A DNA stretch of 64,000 nt from Alphaproteobacteria bacterium (GCA_012103325.1 WLWY01000005.1:124001-188000), one strand, 5' to 3'; counted from the first letter of the stretch, positions 20,023-29,807 are shown. The notes: generated by a model not told the origin, from the sequence alone. Numbers and translations: made by a program.

Positions 20023-22155
20023 ATGATGCGGCAATATGAGCTTGTAGAACGCGTTAAGAGCTACGATCCGGGCGCGGATGAGGATGCCCTCAATCGCGCC
20101 TATGTTTTTTCGATGAAAGCGCACGGCACGCAGAAACGCGAATCCGGCGACCCCTATTTTTCCCATCCTGTCGAAGTAGCCGGCATTCTGTCGGACAAGA
20201 AGCTCGACTGCGATTCCATTATTACCGGCCTGCTGCACGATACCGTCGAGGATACGCTGGCGACGATGGAGGATATACAGGGCTTGTTTGGCGACGATGT
20301 CGCTCGGCTCGTGGATGGCGTCACCAAACTCAGCCAGATCGAGACCCTGTCCGACCGCGCCAAGCAGGCGGAAAATTTCCGCAAGCTTCTGCTGGCGATG
20401 TCGCAGGATATTCGCGTTCTACTCGTCAAGCAGGCCGACCGCCTGCACAACATGCGCACGCTGCAATTCGTGCGCAACGAGAAGAAGCGTTCGCGTATTG
20501 CCCTGGAAACGATGGATATCTATGCGCCGCTGGCGGAGCGGATCGGCATTCGCGACTGGAAGGACGAATTGGAAGACCGCGCGTTTATGGAACTTAACCC
20601 CGATGCGCGGGACTCCATTGAACGGCGCCTTACCTTTTTGCGCGAAAGCGGAGGCGATATTGTTGGCCGGGTGACCTCCGAACTGACGCAGACGTTGGCG
20701 AAGAATGGCGTGGAGGCCGATGTGTTCGGCCGAGAAAAGTCGCCCTATTCGATCTGGCGCAAGATGCAGCGCAAGAATATCGGCTTTGAACAGCTTTCCG
20801 ACATCATGGCGTTCCGGGTGATCGTCGAACGGGTCGAGGACTGTTATCAGGCGCTGGGCGCCATCCATGGCCACTACCGCGTCGTCCCCGGCCGGTTCAA
20901 GGATTATGTTTCCATTCCGAAACCGAACGACTACCGGTCTCTGCATACCAGTGTCTACGGCCCGGAGAACCAGCGCATCGAAATACAAATCCGGACCGAG
21001 GAGATGCATCAGGTTGCGGAGCTTGGGGTCGCCGCACATTGGCAGTTCAAGCAGAACAGGACGACCGATGGCCGACAGTATCGCTGGCTGCGAGAGTTGC
21101 TCGAAATTCTTGATCATGCCGAAGCGCCGGAAGAGTTTCTCGAACACACAAAACTTGAGATGTTTTCCGATCAGGTTTTCTGCTTCTCGCCGAAGGGGGA
21201 CCTGATGGAACTGCCGCGTGGCGCGACGCCGGTCGATTTCGCCTATGCCGTACATACCGAGGTTGGCGACAGGTGTGTGAGTGCGAAAATCAACGGGCAC
21301 GCCGTCCCGCTACGGACCGAGCTAAAAAATGGCGATCAGGTGGAAATTCAGACATCCAAGGTTCAGACACCGTCGCCGATGTGGGATGGCTTCGTCGTTA
21401 CCGGCAAGGCTCGCGCCTGCATACGGCGGTTCGTAAGATCCCAAACGCGCGAGCAGTATATCCGGCTCGGCCGTGAAATTGTCGAGAAGGCCTTCCGCCG
21501 CGAAGGGCGTAAGGTCGTGACCAGGACGCTGAAGAGCGTACTGGTCAGCTTTTCCTGCCGTACCTTGGACGATCTGTTCGCAATGGTGGGGCAGGGACAG
21601 CTGACCGGGCAGGAGGTATTCGACGTCACCTATCCCTCGGCCAAACGCGGCCGTAAGCGGCCCGCCACCAGTAACGGCAACGGGAAGGCAGCGCCGGAGG
21701 AATTTGCCGTGCCGATCCGCGGCCTGATCCCGGGGATGGCTGTCCATCTCGCCGCTTGTTGCCACCCGCTTCCCGGGGAGCAAATCGTCGGAATCGTATC
21801 TACGGGTAAGGGTTTGACGGTCCATACGAAAGATTGCGAGACGCTGGAAAATTTTGTCGAGATGCCGGAGCAATGGGTCGGTGTTCAGTGGGACGATAGC
21901 GCGGAAGGGACGGCAAACCATGTCGGCCGGCTCATTGTTATTCTGGCGAACAGGCCGGGCAGCCTGGCGGCACTCACATCGGTCATCGGCCGCAATAATG
22001 GCAACATCTCGAACTTGAAGATAAACGACCGTGCGGAAGAATTCTTCGAAATGCAGATCGACATCGAGGTGAGCGACGTCAAGCATCTGACGAATATCAT
22101 CGCGGAATTGCGCGCGGATCCGGCGGTCGGCTCGGTTGAACGCGCACGAGGCTAA
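20023..22155 (+). CDS. spoT: Bifunctional (p)ppGpp synthetase/hydrolase (RelA/SpoT family)
   Basis: 710 aa; HD region FSHPVEVAGIL...LLHDTVEDT, synthetase region YRVVPGRFKDYVSIPKPNDYRSLHTSV, TGS and ACT domains. Confidence 0.96.
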   Translation: MMRQYELVERVKSYDPGADEDALNRAYVFSMKAHGTQKRESGDPYFSHPVEVAGILSDKKLDCDSIITGLLHDTVEDTLATMEDIQGLFGDDVARLVDGVTKLSQIETLSDRAKQAENFRKLLLAMSQDIRVLLVKQADRLHNMRTLQFVRNEKKRSRIALETMDIYAPLAERIGIRDWKDELEDRAFMELNPDARDSIERRLTFLRESGGDIVGRVTSELTQTLAKNGVEADVFGREKSPYSIWRKMQRKNIGFEQLSDIMAFRVIVERVEDCYQALGAIHGHYRVVPGRFKDYVSIPKPNDYRSLHTSVYGPENQRIEIQIRTEEMHQVAELGVAAHWQFKQNRTTDGRQYRWLRELLEILDHAEAPEEFLEHTKLEMFSDQVFCFSPKGDLMELPRGATPVDFAYAVHTEVGDRCVSAKINGHAVPLRTELKNGDQVEIQTSKVQTPSPMWDGFVVTGKARACIRRFVRSQTREQYIRLGREIVEKAFRREGRKVVTRTLKSVLVSFSCRTLDDLFAMVGQGQLTGQEVFDVTYPSAKRGRKRPATSNGNGKAAPEEFAVPIRGLIPGMAVHLAACCHPLPGEQIVGIVSTGKGLTVHTKDCETLENFVEMPEQWVGVQWDDSAEGTANHVGRLIVILANRPGSLAALTSVIGRNNGNISNLKINDRAEEFFEMQIDIEVSDVKHLTNIIAELRADPAVGSVERARG

Positions 22156-22417
22156 TACCAAGGAGTGATGATAGTGACCCCTAGAGATCGCATCTGCGGT
22201 CCGTCGGGTAGGAGGGACGGCGCCGGCGATGCGGGGCATCGTCAAGCCGTTCCGACGCCCTCCGACGGGCCGCAGACGCGACCGGAACGGCAGCTTAGCG
22301 CGGCTTTCGGACAGCGTCGCGCGCGGCTTTCGATGCCCCGCATCGCCGCGCCGCACGCTCCTTGCCGAAAACCGCGCTAAGCTGTCTCTATGGGTCGCTA
22401 TCATCACTCCTTGGTAT
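22155..22417. repeat. Composite palindromic intergenic element, two hairpin units in opposite orientation
   Basis: Ends ATACCAAGGAGTGATGATAGTGACCCCTAGAGA and, on the reverse strand, ATACCAAGGAGTGATGATAGCGACCCATAGAGA (31/33). Hairpin 1a 22193-22207/22262-22276; hairpin 1b 22291-22310/22365-22384; apical GCGATGCGGGGCATCG at 22226-22241 and reversed at 22331-22346. Confidence 0.9.
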
Positions 22418-22418
22418 A

Positions 22419-23015
22419 ATGTTCAAACGGCGTGAAAAACTGGCCCCTGGCCGGCGGCTCATGGGATGGTTGTGGCCGGAGATGGGGTGGCGGCGGCTTT
22501 GGCGGTATACGGTCTATCGCGTTATTCGGTTGCCCGGCACGCCTTACGGTATTGCCGCAGGGTTCGCGTGCGGAGCGGCGGTTTCCTTTACGCCGCTGAT
22601 CGGACTTCACGTCGTGCTGGGCATGGTGGTTGCTTGGCTGATCCGGGGAAACATGGTCGCGGCACTGATCGGCACGGTACTGGGCAACCCGTGGACCTTC
22701 CCGCTTATCTGGGTTTGGACCTATAAGCTTGGAATATGGCTCGGCGCCGGCTCCCACTCGGCAACGTCTTCGGAGCAAAGGGTCGGCGGCCTGTTGCCGG
22801 ATGTGGTCGACGGGATCCTCCGATTTGACGTGCGGTTTCTTGTTGCCGAGGTCTGGCCGATTATGGCGCCGATGCTGGCTGGTGGTGCCGTCACCGCCAC
22901 CGTTGTTTGGATCGTGGCATTCCTGCTCTTGAAGCGGGTACTCGACATATATCAGAATAGGCGTGCCGCCCGTGTTGGCGCGAAATCACTGAGGGTTGCG
23001 AACCATGAAACCTAA
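22419..23015 (+). CDS. DUF2062 domain membrane protein
   Basis: [64 protein letters not shown]. Confidence 0.9.
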   Translation: MFKRREKLAPGRRLMGWLWPEMGWRRLWRYTVYRVIRLPGTPYGIAAGFACGAAVSFTPLIGLHVVLGMVVAWLIRGNMVAALIGTVLGNPWTFPLIWVWTYKLGIWLGAGSHSATSSEQRVGGLLPDVVDGILRFDVRFLVAEVWPIMAPMLAGGAVTATVVWIVAFLLLKRVLDIYQNRRAARVGAKSLRVANHET

Positions 23016-23760
23016 ACTCCGCCTTGGCGTGAATATCGACCATGTGGCGACGATCCGGAACGCCCGCGGTGGCGTCTATCCGGACCCTGTGCGGGCCGCA
23101 AAACTGGCGGCTGCGGCTGGTGCCGATGGGATTACGGCGCATTTGCGCGAAGATCGCCGGCACATCCGTGACGAGGATATCCAGCGCATCAACAGCGAAG
23201 TGGACAAGCCGCTGAACTTTGAAATGGCCGCCACGGCGGAGATGTTGGACATTGCGCTGAAGCACAAGCCGCACGCGGCCTGCATTGTGCCCGAAAAACG
23301 GGAAGAGCAGACGACGGAAGGCGGCTTGGACGCGATTGGCGGGCACAACCATCTAAAGCCCTTTATCCGCCAGCTCGCCGACGCCGGTATCCGGGTGTCC
23401 CTGTTCATCGAGCCGGACCCGATCCAGCTCGACGCGGCGGTTTCGCTGGGCGCGCCGGTCGTCGAATTGCATACAGGCCGCTACGCGGAACTCGAGGGCG
23501 TTGAACAAGATACGGAGTTCGCACGGATCGAAGCCGCTGCCGCGCATGCGGAGACAATTGGTCTGGAATGCCATGCTGGTCATGGATTGACCTTCGATAA
23601 TGTGGCGCCGGTTGCCGCGATTACCTCGGTCGTCGAGTTGAATATCGGGCACTTCCTGATCGGCGAGGCGATTTTCAGCGGTCTCGACAGCGCGATTCGG
23701 CGCATGCGGTCGCTGATGGACAAGGCGCGGGCCGATGCCGAAGGCGCGCGCAGCGCATGA
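23005..23760 (+). CDS. pdxJ: Pyridoxine 5'-phosphate synthase
   Basis: [50 protein letters not shown]. Confidence 0.96.
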   Translation: MKPKLRLGVNIDHVATIRNARGGVYPDPVRAAKLAAAAGADGITAHLREDRRHIRDEDIQRINSEVDKPLNFEMAATAEMLDIALKHKPHAACIVPEKREEQTTEGGLDAIGGHNHLKPFIRQLADAGIRVSLFIEPDPIQLDAAVSLGAPVVELHTGRYAELEGVEQDTEFARIEAAAAHAETIGLECHAGHGLTFDNVAPVAAITSVVELNIGHFLIGEAIFSGLDSAIRRMRSLMDKARADAEGARSA

Positions 23761-24158
23761 TCCTCGGTCTCGGCACCGATTTGTGCGATATCGGCCGCGT
23801 GGCGGAAACGCTGAAACGCTTTCCCGGCCGATTCGAAAATCGCCTTTATACCGAGCAGGAACAGGCCCGCGCCGAGCGCCGTCCGTTCAACCGCGATGGC
23901 CGTTACGCGCAAATGTTCGCTGCCAAGGAAGCCTGCTCGAAGGCGCTGGGTACCGGATTCCGAAGAGGCGTTTTCTGGCGCGATATGGAAGTCGTGCATC
24001 TGCGGTCCGGCAAGCCCACGATGCAGCTGAGCGGCGGCGCGCTGGCGCGCATGCAGGCGTTGACCCCGGACGGGATGCGTGCCCAGGTAGAGCTTTCCTT
24101 GAGCGACGAGTCGGGGCTGGCGAATGCCGTCGTGATCATTTTCGCCGTCCCGGCGTGA
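23757..24158 (+). CDS. acpS: Holo-[acyl-carrier-protein] synthase
   Basis: [19 protein letters not shown]...[31 protein letters not shown]; 4-nt overlap with pdxJ. Confidence 0.95.
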   Translation: MILGLGTDLCDIGRVAETLKRFPGRFENRLYTEQEQARAERRPFNRDGRYAQMFAAKEACSKALGTGFRRGVFWRDMEVVHLRSGKPTMQLSGGALARMQALTPDGMRAQVELSLSDESGLANAVVIIFAVPA

Positions 24159-24263
24159 TGCCATTGTGATGACCTCCTGGCGGGCCGGCATCGACACCCC
24201 CCTTGACAGGACTGAGTCCGGGCGACCATAAAGCCGCCCGACGGTTCCCCGCAAAGGCATTAA

Positions 24264-25058
24264 ATGGCGTCAAAAATTCCCAGGAGTGGCTCTGGCGCTG
24301 AGGCTAAGGCGGAATCGGATTCCGGCGGCGTGCTGGAAACGCTGAAGACCGTTGTTTATGCGATCCTTTTTGCCGTTATCGTCCGAACCTTCGCGTTCGA
24401 ACCCTTCAACATTCCGTCCGGGTCGATGATCCCGACATTGTTGGTCGGGGACTATCTGTTCGTTTCCAAATTTTCCTACGGGTACAGCAAGCACTCGCTG
24501 CCGTTCAGCCCACCGATTTTCAAAGGCCGGATCTTCGAAAGCCAGCCGGAGCGCGGCGATGTCGCCGTCTTCAAGCTGCCGCGCGACAACAAGACCGATT
24601 ATATAAAGCGGATCATCGGATTGCCGGGCGACCGCATTCAGGTCATCACCGGTATCTTGCATGTGAATGGCGAGCCGATGAAGCGCCGGCGGGTCGGCGA
24701 TTTCCCGGGGGAGCGGCCAGGCCAGCGGGCGGCGATCCAGTATCAGGAGACGCTGCCGGGCGGACTTGTCCACAACATCATCGAAACGAATGGCGATTTC
24801 GGACCGTTGGACAACACCGGTATCTTTACCGTGCCGAAGGGACATTATTTCGCGATGGGCGACAATCGCGACAGTTCCCTGGACAGCCGTGTACTCAACA
24901 GGGACGGGTCTGCCCCGGTCGGGTTTGTTCCCGCGGAGAACCTGGTTGGGCGGGCGGAATTCCTGTTCTTCTCGACCAATGGCGAGGCCCGAATCTGGGA
25001 AATCTGGAAATGGCCGTTTTCGATACGCTACAGTCGCCTCTTTAACGGCATTGAGTAG
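24264..25058 (+). CDS. lepB: Signal peptidase I
   Basis: FNIPSGSMIPTLLVGDYLFVSKFSYG...GDVAVFKLPRDNKTDYIKRIIGLPGDRIQ...YFAMGDNRDSSLDSR. Confidence 0.96.
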   Translation: MASKIPRSGSGAEAKAESDSGGVLETLKTVVYAILFAVIVRTFAFEPFNIPSGSMIPTLLVGDYLFVSKFSYGYSKHSLPFSPPIFKGRIFESQPERGDVAVFKLPRDNKTDYIKRIIGLPGDRIQVITGILHVNGEPMKRRRVGDFPGERPGQRAAIQYQETLPGGLVHNIIETNGDFGPLDNTGIFTVPKGHYFAMGDNRDSSLDSRVLNRDGSAPVGFVPAENLVGRAEFLFFSTNGEARIWEIWKWPFSIRYSRLFNGIE

Positions 25059-25060
25059 TC

Positions 25061-25220
25061 ATACCAAGGAGCGGTGATAGTGACCCTTAGAGACGGGTTA
25101 TCCAGGCCTTCGGCAAGGAGCATACGGTGCAGCGATGCGGGGCATCGGAAGCCGTGTGCGACGCAGCCCGAAGGCCTGGATAACCCGTCTCTAAGGGTCA
25201 CTATCACCGCTCCTTGGTAT
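25061..25220. repeat. Palindromic intergenic element, single unit with perfect 53-bp arms, same family as 22155-22417
   Basis: 25061-25113 ATACCAAGGAGCGGTGATAGTGACCCTTAGAGACGGGTTATCCAGGCCTTCGG is the exact reverse complement of 25168-25220; 54-nt loop with GCGATGCGGGGCATCG at 25132-25147. Confidence 0.95.
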
Positions 25221-25242
25221 AACCTCCCGAAGCGGCGGAGCG

Positions 25243-25914
25243 ATGACGAAAGAACTTGCCGCAGCGTTACAGTATGAGTTCAGCGATTCCCAGGTGCTGG
25301 CCACCGCGCTGACGCACGGCAGTGCGGCGTCCAAGCCGGATGACACCTATGAGCGCCTCGAATTTCTCGGCGACCGGGTCTTGTCCCTCGCGATCGCCGA
25401 GCTGCTTTTCAATTCCTATCCCGACGAGAACGAAGGCAAGCTTGCCCGCCGCTATGTCGCGTTGGTGCGCCGGGAAACCCTGGCCGATGTCGCGACGGAG
25501 CTAGGGCTGGGCGCGTATATCGTCATGAGCCAGAGCGAGGCCGATGCGGGCGGCCGCGAAAACCCGTCGCTGCTGGCGGATGTTTGCGAAGCGGTCATCG
25601 CGGCCATATATCTCGATGGCGGATTGGCGCCGGCCGTGTCCTTCATTCAGCGCTATTGGCGGGACCGGATGAACCAGTCGGATAAGCCGCCGCTCGATGC
25701 GAAAACGGCCCTGCAGGAATGGGCCCAGGGGCGGGGACTGCCGCTGCCGGCCTACGAAATCGTCGAGCGCACGGGGCCGGATCATGCGCCGACCTTTACC
25801 ATCGCCGTGTCCGTCGGCGATAGCCAGACGGGGCAGGGCGAAGGCTCGACCCGACGCGCGGCGGAGCAGGCGGCGGCTGAGGTTTTGCTGGAAATGTTGA
25901 CGGCCGATGACTGA
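25243..25914 (+). CDS. rnc: Ribonuclease III
   Basis: YERLEFLGDRVLSLAIAELLFNSYPDENEGKL signature; C-terminal dsRBD. Confidence 0.96.
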   Translation: MTKELAAALQYEFSDSQVLATALTHGSAASKPDDTYERLEFLGDRVLSLAIAELLFNSYPDENEGKLARRYVALVRRETLADVATELGLGAYIVMSQSEADAGGRENPSLLADVCEAVIAAIYLDGGLAPAVSFIQRYWRDRMNQSDKPPLDAKTALQEWAQGRGLPLPAYEIVERTGPDHAPTFTIAVSVGDSQTGQGEGSTRRAAEQAAAEVLLEMLTADD

Positions 25915-26812
25915 CGAACCTGAAAACACCGGTATGCGCTTTGGTTTTATCGCCGTTCTGGGTGCGCCGAACGCCGGCAAGTCCACGCTGATCAACCGGA
26001 TCGTTGGCGCGAAGGTGTCGATCGTCTCGCCCAAGGTGCAGACGACGCGGACCCGGGTTCTCGGCATCATGATTCAGGACAAGAGCCAACTCGTCTTCGT
26101 CGATACGCCGGGCATTTTTGCACCGAAGAAGCGGCTCGACCGCGCGATGGTGGACGCCGCCTGGAAAGGCGCGTCCGACGCCGACCTGCTGGCGCTGGTT
26201 GTCGACAGCGAGCGGGGCTTCGACCGCAATACACGGAACATTGTCGCGAATCTGAAGTCGGATGCGGTTCTGATACTCAACAAGGTCGACCGGGTGCCCC
26301 GCGAAAAACTGCTGGCGTTGGCACAGTCGATCCACGAGGCGGGGAAATTTCGTGAGACCTTCATGATTTCCGCGCTGAACGGCGACGGCGTGGACGATCT
26401 GGTCGCCTATTTTGCGGCCCAAGTGCCGGCGGGAATCTGGATGTTCCCGGACGACCAGCTTTCCGACATGCCGATGCGCCTGATGGCGGCGGAGATCGTC
26501 CGCGAACAGCTTTTCCTGCAGCTCCATCAGGAACTGCCCTACGCCCTAACGGTCGAGACCGAGGACTGGAAGACGCTGAAGGACGGCAGCGTGCGTATCG
26601 CGGCCGTCGTCATCATCGAGCGTGACAGTCACAAGGGCATGGTGCTGGGCAAGCGCGGTGCGCGGATCAAGGAAGTCGGCGCGACGGCGCGCGCCGAACT
26701 CGAAACCATGTTCGACTGCAAGGTGCATTTGTTCCTGCACGTCAAGGTACGCAGCGACTGGAAGGACAAGGCCGAGCACTACCGCGCCCTCGGCCTCGAC
26801 TTCCCGTCTTAA
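25907..26812 (+). CDS. era: GTPase Era
   Basis: GAPNAGKSTLINRIVGAKVSIVSPKVQTTRTRVLGI; C-terminal KH domain; overlaps rnc by 8 nt. Confidence 0.96.
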   Translation: MTDEPENTGMRFGFIAVLGAPNAGKSTLINRIVGAKVSIVSPKVQTTRTRVLGIMIQDKSQLVFVDTPGIFAPKKRLDRAMVDAAWKGASDADLLALVVDSERGFDRNTRNIVANLKSDAVLILNKVDRVPREKLLALAQSIHEAGKFRETFMISALNGDGVDDLVAYFAAQVPAGIWMFPDDQLSDMPMRLMAAEIVREQLFLQLHQELPYALTVETEDWKTLKDGSVRIAAVVIIERDSHKGMVLGKRGARIKEVGATARAELETMFDCKVHLFLHVKVRSDWKDKAEHYRALGLDFPS

Positions 26813-26878
26813 GGATTCCTCTGCGTAATAAGGCTATCGGCCTCGTTTCCACCCCCTTCCTAACCTTCCCCCCTCAAG

Positions 26879-28035
26879 GAGACCTCTGCGAAATGGGTAG
26901 CAACTTTGTCGAAACGGTGATTCTTTAGAGTGATCGCTATGACGGAGGTCTTGATGGGTGAGAAGCGGGTTGGTGAGGGTGGCTTTGCGGATGCGTTTGT
27001 GGCGCCGGGTGCGGGTTCGAATAAACGTCTGGAGCGTATCGAAGGTCTTTTCGACTGGTCTCGCTTCGAGAAGCTCCTGAAGTCGGTTCGCTCGAAGAAG
27101 GGGCGCAGAGGGTATCCGGCGCTGTCGATGTACAAGGCGGTTTTGCTGCAGCAATGGTATGGTCTTTCCGACCCGGACCTGGAGGAGGCGTTGGGGGATC
27201 GTCTGTCGTTCCGACGGTTCTGCGGGTTCTCGTTGAGCGACGAGACACCGGACGAGACGACGTTCGTGCGCTTCCGGGCGGCGCTGGCAGAGAGGAAACT
27301 GACGGCGAAGCTTCTGGCGGAAACGAACCGGCAGTTGGAGCGTCACGGGCTGATGCTGAAGACGGGCACACTGATCGATGCCACCCTGATCGAGGCTTCG
27401 GTCAGCCGGCCGTCCGGTGTTTCCGGCGGGCGTTCGGCGCTCGATCCGGATGCCGATTGGACGCGGCGCGGGCGCACGGCCTATTTCGGGTACAAGGCGC
27501 ATATCGCCGTCGATCAGGGCTCCGAATTGATCCGCGATGCGATGATGACGTCGGCCAAAACCTATGAGAGCGAAGTGGCCGACGCGCTGATCCAGGGCGA
27601 CGAGCGGGCGGTCTATGCTGACAAAGCCTATGAGCACAAGGAGCGCCGCCGGCGCCTCAAGGCGAGGGGCATCAAGGACCGGATCATGCACCGCAGCCAT
27701 AAGAACCAACCGGCGCTGCCGCACTGGCAACAGGTCCGCAACCGCCTGATCTCCCCGATCCGCGCTAATGTCGAGCGCCTGTTCGGAACTCTGAAGCGGT
27801 CTTACCGATACCGCCGGGCCCGATACAGGGGGATGCAGAAGAACCAGTCCCACCTTCATCTCCTGTGCATCGCCATGAACCTGAGACGTGCCGAAACTCT
27901 TATGCCCTGACACCGTCCCTTGCCGATCTCGTCAAGAGCGTCCCAAAACCCAACGCGAAAAACCGCCAAACCTATGCACCAACCTCCAAACCCAACGATT
28001 ATCTCCGATCCTGAACCCGTTTCGCAGAGGTCTTC
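26879..28035. mobile_element. IS5-family-like insertion sequence
   Basis: Left end GAGACCTCTGCGAAATGGGT (26879-26898), right end ACCCGTTTCGCAGAGGTCTTC (28015-28035) in inverted orientation, flanking an IS5-type transposase. Confidence 0.85.
26939..27910 (+). CDS. IS5 family transposase
   Basis: YPALSMYKAVLLQQWYGLSDPDLEEALGDRLSFRRFCGFSLSDETPDETTFVRFR...GTLIDATLIEAS...NVERLFGTLKRSYRYRRARYRG. Confidence 0.93.
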   Translation: MTEVLMGEKRVGEGGFADAFVAPGAGSNKRLERIEGLFDWSRFEKLLKSVRSKKGRRGYPALSMYKAVLLQQWYGLSDPDLEEALGDRLSFRRFCGFSLSDETPDETTFVRFRAALAERKLTAKLLAETNRQLERHGLMLKTGTLIDATLIEASVSRPSGVSGGRSALDPDADWTRRGRTAYFGYKAHIAVDQGSELIRDAMMTSAKTYESEVADALIQGDERAVYADKAYEHKERRRRLKARGIKDRIMHRSHKNQPALPHWQQVRNRLISPIRANVERLFGTLKRSYRYRRARYRGMQKNQSHLHLLCIAMNLRRAETLMP

Positions 28036-28052
28036 TTAAGGGCTCGCGCCGC

Positions 28053-28868
28053 CTAGATGATCGACAGGTGGCTGTTCTTGAGGTCCGTCACCAGCATGTG
28101 ACCCGGCAGGTGGGTGATGCAGAAGGACGGCTTCGCGTGCTCGATGGCGACTTGCGGCGTCACCCCGCAGGCCCAGAAGACCGGAATCTCGTCCGCCGCC
28201 ATGCGCGGCGGGTCGCCGCCGAAGACGGGTTTTTCCAAATCCTCGACGCCGATGGCTTCCGGCAGGCCGATATGCACCGGCGCGCCATGCACGTTGGGAA
28301 AGCGGCTGGTGATCTGAATAGCGCGGATCGCGTCCGCTGGCTTCAGCGGGCGCATGGACACGACCAGCTTGCCGCCGAACCGCCCCGACGGCACCGTGTC
28401 GATATTGGTGCGGTACATTGCGACGCATTCGTCACGTTCGAAATGCTTCAACGGAATATCGTCGCGCAGCAGCGCGTCCTCGAACGAAAACGAGCAGCCG
28501 AGCGGGAAGGCGACCAGATCGTCGCGCCAGTACTTGGTGACGTCGTCGGTGACATCGATCTCTTCGCCGTCGCGAAACACGCGGTAGCCGGAGAGATCGG
28601 TGCGCAAATTTAGATCCGCGCCCAAGGTCGGCAGATGCGGCGACCCCACCTCGCCAATCGCCAGCATTGGGCAGGGCTTGGGATTCAACTGGCAGAAAGT
28701 CTGAAACTCCTGCGCATACTCTTTTGGCATGATCGCCAGGTTCGCCTGCACATACCCCGGCGCCACCCCCGCCGTATGCCCCTGATGCGCGCCGGTGCGC
28801 ATTCGCAAACGCGCCTCATGCGCCGGATTGTCGCCGCGTGTTACCTCGGCTGCCGCTATCTGCGCCAT
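28053..28868 (-). CDS. Putative hydro-lyase / D-glutamate cyclase-like (DUF1445 family)
   Basis: [51 protein letters not shown]...[14 protein letters not shown]. Confidence 0.88.
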   Translation of the reverse strand: MAQIAAAEVTRGDNPAHEARLRMRTGAHQGHTAGVAPGYVQANLAIMPKEYAQEFQTFCQLNPKPCPMLAIGEVGSPHLPTLGADLNLRTDLSGYRVFRDGEEIDVTDDVTKYWRDDLVAFPLGCSFSFEDALLRDDIPLKHFERDECVAMYRTNIDTVPSGRFGGKLVVSMRPLKPADAIRAIQITSRFPNVHGAPVHIGLPEAIGVEDLEKPVFGGDPPRMAADEIPVFWACGVTPQVAIEHAKPSFCITHLPGHMLVTDLKNSHLSII

Positions 28869-29117
28869 TGCTGCCTCCTTGTGAAAATGCGTTGCGGAGA
28901 TAATGTCACGGTGGCGAGGGGCGTCAAGGGATTCACACTCGGCTAGCTGTGAGATGTTCGGGAACCTCGCTACCGCTTACGCAGATTCTCGGACCCAGAT
29001 TGTTATTTCAGGTCAGTTTCGCGAATTCTGTAACTCTTTCTATAATGGTAAAACTATTCTGCATCGCCGGTTAGGTTATATTATGGGTATGAATTTCGTA
29101 ACACGGTCAGTCAGTCC

Positions 29118-29807
29118 ATGAACTGGAAATCAGTCAACCTATTAATTCTCCTGGCGGTAGGCGGTTGCCAAACGACAGGAAATGATATTGGGAGTGGTTC
29201 CCTGGACTTATCGCCGCGAGTAGCAACTGCGGTTGAGGGATACTTTCGTCTTGAGCGTCCCGCGGCTATGGCAATAACGACTGACGGGAGCCACGCTGCG
29301 CGGTTCTTTTGCCTGACCGACGAGTGTGAACAAAACATGACGGACCCTCGAGCAATCGATGGTGCCTTGAAGAATTGCCGGAAAAATGCGGGTGATCGCA
29401 CCTGTCTTGTTTACGCAATCGGTAGGAACGTTGTCTGGAAAGGAGCGGTTGCCAGACAACAATCAATATGGAACCCGGCGGATAATACCCAGAACCGTCT
29501 CATATTGAAGTGGGAGGGGCATGACACAAGCGGAACGGTGCGCATGGTCGCGGGGATCGCAACATTCTCCCCGGATGGCAAGGCTGCGAGCATGAATTTT
29601 CAGGAGCATGCCCGCTTCATGGGAGGATGCGAAGGCGAAGCGAAATTTGAAACTGGCGGTATGGGGAAGTGGACCGTACGGTGCACAGAGGCACCCGATA
29701 TTGATGGTACGGTACGTATCGATAAGGCGGACCGGTCCGGCCTTGGGACTGCGCGTGACCAGTTAAATCGCAAAGTGACGTTGGAATTTTTGCCGAGAGG
29801 CCGTTAG
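29118..29807 (+). CDS. Putative lipoprotein, hypothetical
   Basis: [21 protein letters not shown]: signal peptide with lipobox-like GGC. Confidence 0.65.
   Translation: MNWKSVNLLILLAVGGCQTTGNDIGSGSLDLSPRVATAVEGYFRLERPAAMAITTDGSHAARFFCLTDECEQNMTDPRAIDGALKNCRKNAGDRTCLVYAIGRNVVWKGAVARQQSIWNPADNTQNRLILKWEGHDTSGTVRMVAGIATFSPDGKAASMNFQEHARFMGGCEGEAKFETGGMGKWTVRCTEAPDIDGTVRIDKADRSGLGTARDQLNRKVTLEFLPRGR

Noticed and set aside
21322-22407. 361-aa minus-strand ORF over the spoT 3' end and the repeat
   Set aside because: Antisense to spoT and through the palindromic element; no family features
26834-27913. 359-aa minus-strand ORF within the IS5-like element
   Set aside because: Antisense shadow of the transposase
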